Both the position numbers and the translations under genes were made by a program. This document shows, piece by piece, positions 1 through 10,906 of a stretch of 52,882 nt of DNA (position 1 is the stretch's first letter; every line of letters begins with the position of its first letter). Below the pieces are notes generated by a model that did not search any database, had not been told where the DNA came from, and saw nothing but the letters and a program-made list of their open reading frames with translations. The DNA lies in contig JAPPAP010000025.1 of NCBI GenBank assembly GCA_026705465.1, positions 493,566-546,447 of the forward strand, read 5' to 3'. This DNA comes from a bacterium (GTDB lineage Bacteria > Actinomycetota > Acidimicrobiia > Acidimicrobiales > Bin134).

Positions 1-1258
1 CCAAAGATATCGTCGATCCCAACAACCCCCGCTCGGCCATGGAGTGGTACACCCCCAAGGACCACGACTTGCCCGGCTATCGCCCCAACCGCACCGGCGA
101 CGCCGAACTGATTCGACAGGCGGCAAAGCTCATTTGCGAGGCCGAGCGACCGGTGATCTACAGCGGGGGCGGCATCTTGAAGTCCCGGGGCGCCGAGGCG
201 CTATTGGAGCTGGCCGAGCTCACCGGCATCCATGTGGTCACCACCTTGATGAACCGGGGCGGCTTCCCTGACGACCATCCGCTGTGTTTGGGCATGCCCG
301 GTATGCACGGCAACTTCACCGCGGTCACCGCCATGCAAGAGGCCGACCTGCTCATTGCGCTGGGCGCCCGATTCGATGACCGGGTCACGGGCAAGGTGGC
401 CGGATTCGCCCCTCACGCCAAGATCATCCACGTGGACATCGACAGCGCGGAGTTGGGCAAGGTGCGCCGTCCGGATGTGGCCATCCAGGGCGACTGCCGG
501 CTGGTCATCGAGGACTTGGTTAAGGCGCTGGGAGAGATGGGCGGGAGTGATGCCCAGCCCGATCGCAATCCCTGGCGGTCCCGCATCAGCGGGTGGCAGG
601 AACGGTTCCCCCTCACCTATGAGCAGTCGAAGGACGACGAGCTGCTGAAGCCCCAGTTCGTGTTGGAGCAATTGCGGGACTCCACCCCCGACGACACCAT
701 CGTGGCCTCTGGGGTGGGCCAGCATCAGATGTGGGCCAGCCAGTACTGGAAGTTCAACCATCCCTACACCTGGGTTAACTCGGGCGGACTGGGCACGATG
801 GGGTTCGCCATCCCCGCCGCCATCGGGGCCAAGGCGGGACGCCCCGACCGCATGGTGTGGGCCGTGGACGGCGACGGCTGCTTCCAGATGACAGCCCAGG
901 AGCTGGTCACTGCGGCCACCGAGGGGTTCCCCATCAAGGTGGCCCTCATCAACAACGCTTACCTGGGCATGGTCCGCCAGTGGCAGGAGATGTTCTACGA
1001 GGAGCGGTATTCCGAGGTCTACCTCACCCGCGATGTGCCCGACTACAAGATGTGGGCTGAAGCCCTGGGTTGCGTCGGCCTGCGGGTGGAGTCACCTGAG
1101 GAGGTGGGTCCGGCCATCGCCCAGGCCAACGAGGTCGACGACCGCCCGGTGGTCGTCGAGTTCCGCTGCGAGGCTGAGGAGAACGTGTATCCGATGGTTC
1201 CCGCGGGCATGTCCAACAGTGACGTGGTGGTCGACCCTTCCCAGCAGGACCGGCCCCG

Positions 1259-1262
<4 letters not shown>
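1..1262 (+). CDS. ilvB: acetolactate synthase large subunit, 5' end cut by window edge
   Basis: This is the C-terminal part of the thiamine-diphosphate enzyme that condenses two pyruvates (or pyruvate with 2-oxobutyrate), the first common step of valine, leucine and isoleucine synthesis. The reading frame is open from base 3, and the codons before the internal ATG at 39 continue a typical IlvB sequence (KDIVDPNNPRSAMEWY), so the true start lies outside the window. The visible 419 residues hold the central domain and the C-terminal ThDP-binding domain, with the GDG...NN cofactor motif around bases 867-960 (VDGDGCFQMTAQEL, then INNAYLGMVRQWQ). The stop overlaps the ilvN start by 4 bases (ATGA), which suggests translational coupling. 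The identification is secure. Confidence 0.96.
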
Positions 1263-2876
<1,614 letters not shown>

Positions 2877-2951
2877 AATGGTCGGATAGCGGCCAGATAT
2901 CAGTTGTTCATTAGTATCTATCCGGTTACTCAATAAGGAAGAAGGAAATCC

Positions 2952-4265
2952 GTGAGCGAAAACTGGGGTTTTGAGACCAAGCAGATTCATTCCGGGCAGG
3001 AGCCTGATCCGGCCACCGGATCACGGGCGGTGCCCATCTACCAGACCACCTCCTATGTGTTCCGCGACACCGAGCACGCCGCCGCACTGTTCGGACTGGC
3101 TGAGGTGGGCAATATCTACACCCGCATCATGAATCCCACCCAGATGGTGCTGGAAGCCCGCCTTTCGGCGCTGGAGGGGGGCACCGAGACCGCCATCGGG
3201 ATCCCCGGAGCGCTAGCCATGGCCTCGGGACAGGCCGCGGAGACGCTGGCCATCTTGAACCTGGCCGAGTCCGGCGATCATGTGATTTCGTCTGCGTCGC
3301 TGTACGGCGGTACTTACAACCTGCTGCACTACACCTTGCCAAAGATGGGCATTGAGGTGTCGTTCATCGAGGATCCCGATGATCTTGGCGCTTGGAAAAA
3401 TGCCATCCAGGAGAACACCAAGGTGCTCTATGCCGAGACCATCGGCAACCCCAAGAACGACTGCCTCGACATTGAGGGAGTAGCCGCAGTAGGCCATGCC
3501 GAGGGCATCCCTCTCATGGTGGACAACACAGTTCCGTCTCCCTATCTGATTCGGCCGCTGGAACACGGTGCCGACATCGTGGTCCACTCCATGACCAAGT
3601 TCATCGGCGGCCACGGCAACTCGATCGGCGGGGTGATCATCGACGGCGGCACATTCGATTACGGGGCCAGCGGCCGCTTCCCCAACTTCACCGACCCCGA
3701 CCCCAGCTACCACGGCCTGGCTTTCTGGCCGGCGCTGGGCCACGGATCCTTCATCATCAAGGCCCGGGTTCAGCTGCTGCGGGATATCGGCGCGGCCATC
3801 TCACCGCAGAACGCCTTCTACTTCCTTCAAGGCCTGGAGACGCTCAGCATGCGCATGGAGCGGCACTGCTCCAACGCCAATGCCGTGGTCGACTACCTAG
3901 ACGGCCACGACCAGGTGGAGTCGGTGCAGTTCGGCGGCCTGTCGTCCAGCCCATGGCACGAGCGGATGAACCACTACACCGGTGGCAAGGGCTACGGATC
4001 GGTGCCCGCCTTCCACATCAAGGGTGGACGCGACGCGGGCGAGAAGTTCGTGAACGCGCTCACTCTGCACAGCCACGTGGCCAACATCGGCGATGTGCGC
4101 AGCCTGGTGATCCACCCGGCGTCCACCACCCACTCCCAGCTCACCGAGGAAGAGCAGATCAGCACTGGGGTATACCCCGGACTGGTGAGGCTCTCAGTCG
4201 GCCTTGAGACGGTGGACGACATCATCGCCGACTTGGAGCAGGGCTTCGCAGCTGCCCGGGCCTGA
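2952..4265 (+). CDS. metY: O-acetylhomoserine sulfhydrylase (aminocarboxypropyltransferase)
   Basis: This PLP enzyme of the Cys/Met metabolism family makes homocysteine from O-acetylhomoserine and sulfide. It has 437 residues, the usual length of the long MetY-type branch rather than the ~390-residue MetB/MetC type. The N-terminus [20 protein letters not shown] is characteristic. The Schiff-base lysine is K216 in [11 protein letters not shown], and the C-terminus ends in the family's [12 protein letters not shown] region. Translation starts at GTG 2952 behind AAGGAAGAAGGAA. The gene is separated from ilvC by 80 bases with a hairpin, so it may have its own promoter. A related homoserine-ester substrate such as succinylhomoserine cannot be excluded from sequence alone. 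Confidence 0.9.
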   Translation: MSENWGFETKQIHSGQEPDPATGSRAVPIYQTTSYVFRDTEHAAALFGLAEVGNIYTRIMNPTQMVLEARLSALEGGTETAIGIPGALAMASGQAAETLAILNLAESGDHVISSASLYGGTYNLLHYTLPKMGIEVSFIEDPDDLGAWKNAIQENTKVLYAETIGNPKNDCLDIEGVAAVGHAEGIPLMVDNTVPSPYLIRPLEHGADIVVHSMTKFIGGHGNSIGGVIIDGGTFDYGASGRFPNFTDPDPSYHGLAFWPALGHGSFIIKARVQLLRDIGAAISPQNAFYFLQGLETLSMRMERHCSNANAVVDYLDGHDQVESVQFGGLSSSPWHERMNHYTGGKGYGSVPAFHIKGGRDAGEKFVNALTLHSHVANIGDVRSLVIHPASTTHSQLTEEEQISTGVYPGLVRLSVGLETVDDIIADLEQGFAAARA

Positions 4266-4308
4266 ACCCGCGGCCCACACAGCAGCAGCTTCGCGCGACT
4301 ATAAGGGC

Positions 4309-5907
4309 GTGGGAATCGCCCGCTTGCTCAAGCTTGCCTACCCGCCGTTGGCGGTTGCAGTGGCGCTGGCCATGGCGGTCGCGGCCTGCAAGACCCCCGA
4401 CCTCGAAGGCCCGGTGGTGTCGAGACCCTCTTTGGCCACACCCACTCCCACCGCCGAGGTCGAGATTCCTGAGACACCGGGCCCGACCGCTGAGCCTGTG
4501 GCGCCCGGCATCAGTGATGAGGTGATCAAAATCGGGGTCATTGCCGACGCCAGCGCGGGCAACGCGGTGACCGGCGGTAGCGAGTCGGCGTGGCTGGCCA
4601 TGCGGGCCTGGGCCCAGGCCGTGAACAGCACTGGCGGACTCGGCGGCCGGGATGTGGAAATCGTCCTCATCGATTCCAATGTGTTCGACCACCGGGCCGC
4701 CATTCAGGAGGCCTGCGACAGCGACATCTTCGCCTTGGTGGGCTCTTATGCGCTGTTCGACGGGGACGGGGTGGATCTGCTGAACGATGAATCTTGTCGC
4801 CTGCCCGATTTCCCAGCGGCCGCGCTGAGCCCCGCCCGACGAGAGTCGCCGGTGACGTTTGTGTCCAACCCGACCTCCAACGATTTGTGGCAGGCCGGTG
4901 CGGCCCGGTTCTTGAGCGAGCGCTACCCGCAGTCTTCGGCTGTATTGGGCACGGTGATCCTGGACCTGCCCGTGGCCTTTTACCGGGCCCAGCGGGACAT
5001 CGAAGCGGCCAGCGCAGGAGGGTTCGGCTTCGCGTTCCAGGCCACCGCCGACGTGGTCGGCGAGGACTATGACGCGCTGGCCTTTGCTCTGTTGGAATCG
5101 GGGGCGCGGGGGATTTTCTGGTCGGCGGACAGCCCGCGGCTTCTTGAGCTGCTCAAAGCCTGGGAGAGCTTGATGGAGCAGGTGCCGAGTCTTCTGTTCG
5201 GAGGGTCCGAAGATGAGTCGGCTGGGGAAACTGAGGGAGAGGAAGAGGGAGAGGCCTCGGTGGCTGCTGAGGAGGAGTCCACCCCGATACCCGAGGCCGA
5301 GGTCGACCCAGACTCGGAAGAATTGCCTATAGAAGTGGGGGACGGGGAGACCGCCGAAGAGGACGAGCCCACTGGCAGGGAGTTCTTCGTGCTGTGCTCG
5401 ACCGACTGCTACTCCCAGAGTTGGGCTGAGCAAGCAGGAGAGTTGGGATCGAATATCTGGGTGAGCATCGGGATGCTTCCCTTCGAGGAGCCGGGTGACA
5501 ACGTCGAGCTGGTGAGATATGTGCTCTTCCTGCGGGAAGAAGTGGACGAGGAGGCCGAATTGGAGCTCATCGGCCTGTCGAGCTGGGCGTCTGCGCTGTT
5601 GTTCGAGGAGGCGGTGAATCGGGCGATGTTCACCAGTGGCGGGGGACTGACCCGAGAGCTGGTGATTGAGGCGGCGGGCACCATCACCGAGTGGGATGGG
5701 CGGGGTCTCCACGGCCCGACCAATCCTGCCGAGGGGATTCCGTCGTCGTGCTTCATGCTGGTGAGTCCCACTCCCAGCGGCTGGATCCGCCGCCACCCCA
5801 CCACCCAGGGCACCTTGGACTGCGACCCCGACAACCTGGTTGAACTCGTTGAATCGGCCACCTTGGGGATCGACCCCAACCGCCGCAATCCAGCCGACAC
5901 GTCGTAG
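4309..5907 (+). CDS. substrate-binding lipoprotein (branched-chain amino acid/amide type), acidic insert
   Basis: This is a predicted exported lipoprotein of the periplasmic-binding-protein type I fold (Leu/Ile/Val-binding, ABC uptake). I place the start at GTG 4309, preceded by AAGG, giving 532 residues. This puts a basic N-terminus and hydrophobic stretch directly before the lipobox AVAAC with C27 as the lipidated residue. A longer frame back to 4204 would overlap metY and bury the signal peptide. A Pro/Thr-rich linker follows, then IKIGVIADASAGN and a ligand-binding fold. Around bases 5205-5370 there is an approximately 55-residue very acidic, low-complexity insert (Glu/Asp/Ser/Thr) that splits the second lobe. 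No permease or ATPase genes are nearby. The ligand is unknown. Confidence 0.75.
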   Translation: MGIARLLKLAYPPLAVAVALAMAVAACKTPDLEGPVVSRPSLATPTPTAEVEIPETPGPTAEPVAPGISDEVIKIGVIADASAGNAVTGGSESAWLAMRAWAQAVNSTGGLGGRDVEIVLIDSNVFDHRAAIQEACDSDIFALVGSYALFDGDGVDLLNDESCRLPDFPAAALSPARRESPVTFVSNPTSNDLWQAGAARFLSERYPQSSAVLGTVILDLPVAFYRAQRDIEAASAGGFGFAFQATADVVGEDYDALAFALLESGARGIFWSADSPRLLELLKAWESLMEQVPSLLFGGSEDESAGETEGEEEGEASVAAEEESTPIPEAEVDPDSEELPIEVGDGETAEEDEPTGREFFVLCSTDCYSQSWAEQAGELGSNIWVSIGMLPFEEPGDNVELVRYVLFLREEVDEEAELELIGLSSWASALLFEEAVNRAMFTSGGGLTRELVIEAAGTITEWDGRGLHGPTNPAEGIPSSCFMLVSPTPSGWIRRHPTTQGTLDCDPDNLVELVESATLGIDPNRRNPADTS

Positions 5908-5958
5908 GGGTTGTGGCGACGTTCCCCAAAGTTGTAGTGGCCGTGGTGTTGACCGGAA

Positions 5959-7386
5959 TCAGTTCCCGCTATCGAATTCGCTGTTCTCGGAGTCCCAGTA
6001 GAGGCGGATAAGCGGCGCATTATCGGCGCTGTACTTGCCGTCTTCGAGCGAGGCAGAAGTGGTGCCGGTAAGGTCGAACGATCCCAGCCCACGGGCTGCC
6101 TCGAGGAATGATTCCTCGGTGAGCACCGGACCCGCGGCGGTGGCGATGGCGACAAAGAGCTCAACGCCACGACATGACCGGACTGTCGGGGGGAGGTTGT
6201 TGGGCCTCGGGTTGGGGACATTGACGTTGACCACGTTGCCGCTGCGGGTTTCGTAGTTCTCGACGCACTCTCGAACGCCGGCTGTGCCGGCGTTGTAATG
6301 GTCCTGGAGCGTCGGGAAGCCGTAGGCATACAAGTCGACCTGGCTTGGGTCGTAGCCGAGTTCGACGTACCCCGCCTTGCTGACCGAGTCGGTGATGACC
6401 ACCAGATCGCTTCCGGCCCGCTCCACACCTCCAACCGCCCCGTAGCCAGCGGTGTTGAAGGCCAAGACGGCGTCTGCGCCATCAGCGTGCGCTCGTTCGA
6501 TCCAGACGTCGATTTCTGCTTCCCCTGCCGGGATATCGCCGGGCGGCGCGGTTCCGGACACCGCTCGGGTCACGGTGCCGCCGGCGGCCTCGACCATCTC
6601 CTGCACCGGTCCAAGGAGGGACTGGTCGTCGCCCGATGCATGGATCTGGATCTTCTGACCGTCGATCAGCCCATCAGCCTTGGCGGCGTTGACCAGGCTG
6701 GCGATCCTGTCAATGAGGCCTCCCTGAGTGGTAAAGAGCAGCCCGTTGCTTCGCCTGATGACGTCAGGTGCCATCTCGGCCGTGTTCACGGCCAGCATCT
6801 CGTACAGCTCGGTGTAGCAGAGCACCCCGTCCCAGAGGACGAAACCCACAAACGCGAAGACCTCCTCGTCTTCGGCGAACTGCACGCATACCGCCTCGAT
6901 GGCGGCCTCATCGACCGGCGAGTAGCTTCCGAAGACGGGTGTCAAGAGTCGCCCATTGACGCCTCCGGCATCGTTGGCCCTATCGATTGCGGCCTGCCAT
7001 TGGGCCTGGAAATCGCCGTTGAAGATGCCCAAATCGCTGGCGTCGACGAACCCGATGCCGATCTTGATCTCAGTCTCGGTGACCCCGCGGTACGACGCAG
7101 TGAGCACGACCGGTTCGGGTTCGGCTTCTTCGGGGGCTGCCTCTTCAGGCGCAACCTCTTCAGACCCAGCCTCCTCCGAATCTGGATTCTGGGACTCGGC
7201 TTCTTCGGGGGCTGCCTCTTCGGGCTCGGCTACTTCCTGTTCTGGGTCCTGGGGCGCGGGTGCCTCGGGTTCAGCTTCCTCGGTACTTGCCGACGGGGCA
7301 TCGGCTCCCGACTCGTCGTCGTTGCCCCCACAAGCAGCCGCCACCAGTGCCAATACGAGAAGCAAAGCCAGAATCCATCGCCGCAC
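5959..7386 (-). CDS. substrate-binding lipoprotein with Glu/Ala-rich linker
   Basis: This is a second binding-protein-like lipoprotein (475 residues), convergent with the one at 4309-5907. The start is GTG 7386 behind GGAGGG. The signal peptide MRRWILALLLVLALVAAAC ends in a lipobox with C19. Residues about 25-95 form an Ala/Glu/Pro/Ser linker made of imperfect EEAAPEEAE-type units, encoded in part by an exact 26-base DNA repeat. The ligand-binding domain begins near TEIKIGIGFVDASDLGIFNG and has the two-lobe pattern of the type I periplasmic binding proteins. No ABC transporter components are adjacent, so it would have to work with a transporter encoded elsewhere or act as a sensor. The ligand is unknown. 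Confidence 0.75.
   Translation of the reverse strand: MRRWILALLLVLALVAAACGGNDDESGADAPSASTEEAEPEAPAPQDPEQEVAEPEEAAPEEAESQNPDSEEAGSEEVAPEEAAPEEAEPEPVVLTASYRGVTETEIKIGIGFVDASDLGIFNGDFQAQWQAAIDRANDAGGVNGRLLTPVFGSYSPVDEAAIEAVCVQFAEDEEVFAFVGFVLWDGVLCYTELYEMLAVNTAEMAPDVIRRSNGLLFTTQGGLIDRIASLVNAAKADGLIDGQKIQIHASGDDQSLLGPVQEMVEAAGGTVTRAVSGTAPPGDIPAGEAEIDVWIERAHADGADAVLAFNTAGYGAVGGVERAGSDLVVITDSVSKAGYVELGYDPSQVDLYAYGFPTLQDHYNAGTAGVRECVENYETRSGNVVNVNVPNPRPNNLPPTVRSCRGVELFVAIATAAGPVLTEESFLEAARGLGSFDLTGTTSASLEDGKYSADNAPLIRLYWDSENSEFDSGN
7121..7221. repeat. 26-base exact direct repeat inside linker region of lipoprotein gene
   Basis: The 26-base sequence at 7121-7146 recurs exactly at 7196-7221, a spacing of 75 bases (25 codons). 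It encodes the Glu/Ala-rich linker of the lipoprotein on the minus strand, with looser copies between the two. This points to growth of the linker by in-frame duplication. Confidence 0.9.
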
Positions 7387-7427
7387 AGTGCTGTCCCTCC
7401 AAATCGCTCCGGCTAGAGGGTAGTCAA

Positions 7428-9779
7428 CTAGAGGCCAACCGGTCGGGTGCCGATGACGCCCTTGGCCTCTAGTTCGGCTAGTTCTTCGTCAGTTAGGCCC
7501 AGCTCGCCGCCCAGCACCTCGTGGTTGTGCTGGCCGAGCGTGGGGGCCGGGGTTGTGGTCCAGGGGCCAGGTGATGTCTCGAACCGGAACGGCAGGCTGG
7601 CGGCGGATACCTCGCCGCATACTGGGTGGTCGATCGGCTCGATGAACGAGCGGGCCCGAAGCTGGGGGTGGTCGCCGATCTCCGCCGGCAGCACCACCAC
7701 GCTGGCCGGGACTCCGGCCGCGTTTAGCTGCGCCACCGCGTCGGCGTCCGTTTGGGGGGCGATCCATTCGCAGAGCCCGGTATCGATGGCGTCAGCGGCG
7801 TCCCGCCTCTTGTCGGCGGTGTCGTGGTCTGCCCAATCCGGGCGGTCGAGCAGGTCGCAGAGAGCCTTCCATTGCTGATCGTCGGCCACCGCCACGGCCA
7901 CCCAGCGTTCATGGCCAGCGGCGGGGTACACGCCTTGGGGAGCGGCCCGCGGGCCCCCGTTGCCCTCGCGGGGGAGTTGGCGGCCGAGGGCGGAGTACTC
8001 CACCAACTGCTCGGCCGCGGCGTTGAGGGCGGCGGCCACCATGGTCACCTCAACCAGACGCCCCTTACCGGTACGATCCCGCTCCTCCAGGGCGGTGAGG
8101 GTGGCGAACACCGCGTGCATCCCGGCCAGCGGGTCGCACGGCCCCCGGGGAATCTGAGGGTCCTCGTCCGGGTATCCGGTGATGTTGGCCATCCCGGTGA
8201 GCTGTTCCATGGTCTGGGCGAAACCGGTGTTATTCCGCCAAGCGCCGCTGAGGCCAAAGGCGGGCATCCGGGTCATGATCAAACGCGGGTTGAGAGCCGA
8301 CAGCCGCTCCCAGGTGAGGCCGAAGCCGTCCATCACCCTGGGTGTGAAGTTCTCGATCACTACATCGGCATCGGCGATTAGCCGCTCGGCTACCGCCACC
8401 CCCTCAGGTGAGCGGAGGTCGAGGGTGATGTCCCGCTTATTGGTGTTAGCTCCGTGGAAGACCATGCCCCATTCCCACCATTGGCTCTCCGAGGGCAGGC
8501 GGGCGGAGGCAAAGCGCATTCCGTCGGCCCGCTGCACGGACTCGATCTTGACCACGTCAGCGCCAAGCAGCGCTAGGGAATGACTGGCGATGGGCCCGGC
8601 CCACCAGGCGGTGAAGTCGATCACTCTCACTCCGGCCAGGGGTAATGCAACAGGCTCCCCCCGGTTGGATTGGGGAGTGTGGGCCTCGATCTGACCGGTG
8701 TGCTCTCCCGCCGCGGGAACAGGCTCAAAGGGCCGGGGGCTGGCTCCGTGCAACTGGTAGGGGACCGCAGGCTGAGTGAAACCACCCGAAGGATTGGTAG
8801 TGAAAGCGTCCCGGCCAGAAAACGCCTCCAGCGTGGGCACTGTGGCCCCGTTGCCGATGGGGGCTACCGGGATGCGCCGAGCCGACGCCTCGGCGATCAC
8901 CTCGGCGGTGGTGCGCTGGGTGGTCCAGGCGTGCATGGCGGCTCGGAACTCGTCCCGCCTCTTCCAGCGGCCGCCGTAGCCGCACATCTCCTCGTCCTCC
9001 AGCCAATCGGAACGGCCGATCATCGCCAGAAAGTCCAGGAACTGCTGGCGGGCCACCGTGCAGAAGCCCACGTGGCCGTCGGCGGTGGGCTCGATGGAAG
9101 GCAGCTCCACATTGCGGCCGGGCCGTACAGGGTTGGTGTCGCCGCTGAGCTCGGCGGCGATCCACGCGTAGGTGTTCATGGTCATGACCATGGTCTCGAA
9201 CATGGAGACGTCCACGTGGTCGCCTTGACCGCTGCGCCCGGCGGCTCGGGCCGCGGCCAGCGCTCCCACCCCGGCGTAGATGGCCGCGGTCCACTCGCCA
9301 ATGGCCCCTCCGGCCTGCACCGGCGGACGCTCGGGGTTGCCTCGCTTGCCGATACCCCCGCATTCGGCCTGCAAAGTGAACTCGGTGGCCGGGCGATCGG
9401 CATAGGGGCCGGTGCGCCCCCAGGGGGAGATCGACACCAGCACCAGCGAGGGGTTGGCTTGGCGAGCGGCGTCGATGATTTCCGAGGGGACTCCCTTGAC
9501 GGTGGAGTCAATGAGAATGTCAGCGCCAGCCAGGAGATCGGCCATCTCTGGGTTGCTGGGGTCGCCGATAACCGAACGCTTGGAGGTATTCAGAAACTGG
9601 AACAGCGGACCGTCCTTGTCGCCCAGCTCCGCCCCCGACGCCGACCACCGGCGCAAGGTCTCACCGCCGGGGGGCTCGACCTTGATGACATCGGCCCCAG
9701 CGTCGGCCAGCAGTTTTGCCGCATAGGAGCCCGAGATTCCCCCGCCCACCTCGATGACCCGGAGGTGCTGGAGAATCAT
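7428..9779 (-). CDS. two-domain CaiB/BaiF (family III) CoA-transferase
   Basis: The protein (783 residues from ATG 9779) is two family III CoA-transferase units in one chain. The first begins at residue 1 (LRVIEVGGGISGSYAAKLL), the second near residue 390 (VRVIDFTAWWAGPIASHSLA). Both carry the characteristic GADVIKVE/GADVVKIE strand. Such enzymes move CoA between carboxylic acids. By eye, the position of the family's catalytic Asp is Glu in the first unit (GGAIGEWTAAIYAG) but Asp in the second (GPCDPLAGMHA), so perhaps only one active site forms the acyl-enzyme. The frame stays open upstream to 10013, but that stretch does not resemble the family and overlaps the divergent gene at 9938. The substrate is unknown. 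Confidence 0.85.
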   Translation of the reverse strand: MILQHLRVIEVGGGISGSYAAKLLADAGADVIKVEPPGGETLRRWSASGAELGDKDGPLFQFLNTSKRSVIGDPSNPEMADLLAGADILIDSTVKGVPSEIIDAARQANPSLVLVSISPWGRTGPYADRPATEFTLQAECGGIGKRGNPERPPVQAGGAIGEWTAAIYAGVGALAAARAAGRSGQGDHVDVSMFETMVMTMNTYAWIAAELSGDTNPVRPGRNVELPSIEPTADGHVGFCTVARQQFLDFLAMIGRSDWLEDEEMCGYGGRWKRRDEFRAAMHAWTTQRTTAEVIAEASARRIPVAPIGNGATVPTLEAFSGRDAFTTNPSGGFTQPAVPYQLHGASPRPFEPVPAAGEHTGQIEAHTPQSNRGEPVALPLAGVRVIDFTAWWAGPIASHSLALLGADVVKIESVQRADGMRFASARLPSESQWWEWGMVFHGANTNKRDITLDLRSPEGVAVAERLIADADVVIENFTPRVMDGFGLTWERLSALNPRLIMTRMPAFGLSGAWRNNTGFAQTMEQLTGMANITGYPDEDPQIPRGPCDPLAGMHAVFATLTALEERDRTGKGRLVEVTMVAAALNAAAEQLVEYSALGRQLPREGNGGPRAAPQGVYPAAGHERWVAVAVADDQQWKALCDLLDRPDWADHDTADKRRDAADAIDTGLCEWIAPQTDADAVAQLNAAGVPASVVVLPAEIGDHPQLRARSFIEPIDHPVCGEVSAASLPFRFETSPGPWTTTPAPTLGQHNHEVLGGELGLTDEELAELEAKGVIGTRPVGL

Positions 9780-9838
9780 CGAGGGCTGGAAACGTCGACA
9801 CAAAACATCGACCGGCAGGTTACTCAGCGAGGGCAACG

Positions 9839-9865
9839 GGCACCCATGCCAGCAGATTGGGTGCC
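9839..9865. repeat. 7-bp inverted repeat in divergent promoter region
   Basis: GGCACCC (9839-9845) and GGGTGCC (9859-9865) form a perfect inverted repeat with a 13-base spacer. It lies in the 158-base gap between the divergent CoA-transferase and esterase genes. It could be an operator or a hairpin. No other structure was seen in this gap. Confidence 0.4.
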
Positions 9866-9937
9866 GGCGATTCACTACTAGTATTCGGGCTGTTTCGTAC
9901 CGGTCGGGTAGCCGACACACAAAGAGAGGGAGTTGGC

Positions 9938-10867
9938 ATGGCAACAGTGCCGCTGCACGAGGAGATCGAGCCGCTCGCGGACATGGTGCCCATCGGGGTG
10001 GTCGATGAAACAACCTTGCCGGACTTGAGGGTTTCCCGGATAGGAGACCTTCCCGAGCTCAGCGATGGGGTAGAGCGCACCGATCATGTGGTGGATGAGG
10101 CCAACGGCGTTCTGGTGCGAGTGCACAGGCCGGTAGGCCGAGAGGATGCCTTGCCGTGCGTGTATTCGATCCACGGCGGGGGATACGTCCTGGGGACCAA
10201 TGATTTGGACGATGCCAAGTTCGACCGGTGGTGCACTGAATACGGCATTGTCGGGGTGTCGGTGGAGTACCGACTGGCGCCGGAGACGCCGTACCCGGGA
10301 CCATTGGAGGACTGCTACGCCGGTCTGAAGTGGACCTACGACAATGCCGAAGAGTTGGGCATCGACCGGGACAAGATCGGCATCACCGGGGTTAGCGCCG
10401 GAGGCGGCTTGTGTGCCGCTCTGGCTTTGCTGGCTCGGGACCGGGGCGAGGTGCCGTTGCAATTCCAGCTCTTGGACTGCCCGATGCTGGATGACCGCCA
10501 GATCACCCCATCGAGTCAGCTCGACGACCTAGTGATTTGGAGCCGAGAGTCGAACGCCTTCGGCTGGAAGAGCTATCTGGGCGACCTCTACGGCACCGAT
10601 GATGTGCCCTACACCGCGGCCGCGGCCCGAGCCGAAGACCTGTCGAGCTTGCCCGATGCCTATGTCTGCATCGGGGGTGCCGACGGCTTCCGCGACGAGG
10701 ACATCACCTATGCCATGCGGCTCTATGGTGCTGGCGTGCCCACCGAGTTGCACGTCTACCCCGGCGCTCCCCACGGAGTGGCCCTGTTTTCCCACCTCGA
10801 AATTGCCCAGCGCTATTCCGCCGACCAAGAAGACTGGCTGCGGCGTCAGTTGGAGCGGCTCGGCTGA
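9938..10867 (+). CDS. alpha/beta-hydrolase esterase, hormone-sensitive-lipase family, copy 1
   Basis: This is a predicted carboxylic-ester hydrolase of 309 residues. It shows the HGGG oxyanion motif at residues 79-82, the nucleophile Ser153 in GVSAGGG, an Asp in GGADGFRDE and the catalytic His in PGAPHG, the full hormone-sensitive-lipase (bacterial family IV) set. ATG 9938 is chosen because AGAGAGGGA lies just upstream and the second copy begins at the equivalent place. The next gene is a close paralogue, 39 bases downstream in the same direction. No signal peptide is visible, so it acts in the cytoplasm. The natural substrate is unknown. Confidence 0.88.
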   Translation: MATVPLHEEIEPLADMVPIGVVDETTLPDLRVSRIGDLPELSDGVERTDHVVDEANGVLVRVHRPVGREDALPCVYSIHGGGYVLGTNDLDDAKFDRWCTEYGIVGVSVEYRLAPETPYPGPLEDCYAGLKWTYDNAEELGIDRDKIGITGVSAGGGLCAALALLARDRGEVPLQFQLLDCPMLDDRQITPSSQLDDLVIWSRESNAFGWKSYLGDLYGTDDVPYTAAAARAEDLSSLPDAYVCIGGADGFRDEDITYAMRLYGAGVPTELHVYPGAPHGVALFSHLEIAQRYSADQEDWLRRQLERLG

Positions 10868-10906
10868 GAGCTGTTTAGCTCAACGGCCCAAAAAAGGGGA
10901 ACTGCG

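Noticed and set aside
4222..5796. Long minus-strand open frame opposite the lipoprotein gene
   Set aside because: It is a high-GC antisense shadow with no family pattern, while the plus strand has a signal peptide, lipobox and binding-protein fold.
9780..10013. N-terminal extension of the fused CoA-transferase
   Set aside because: The sequence is Arg/Pro/Cys-rich, overlaps the divergent esterase gene, and the CaiB fold starts exactly at ATG 9779.
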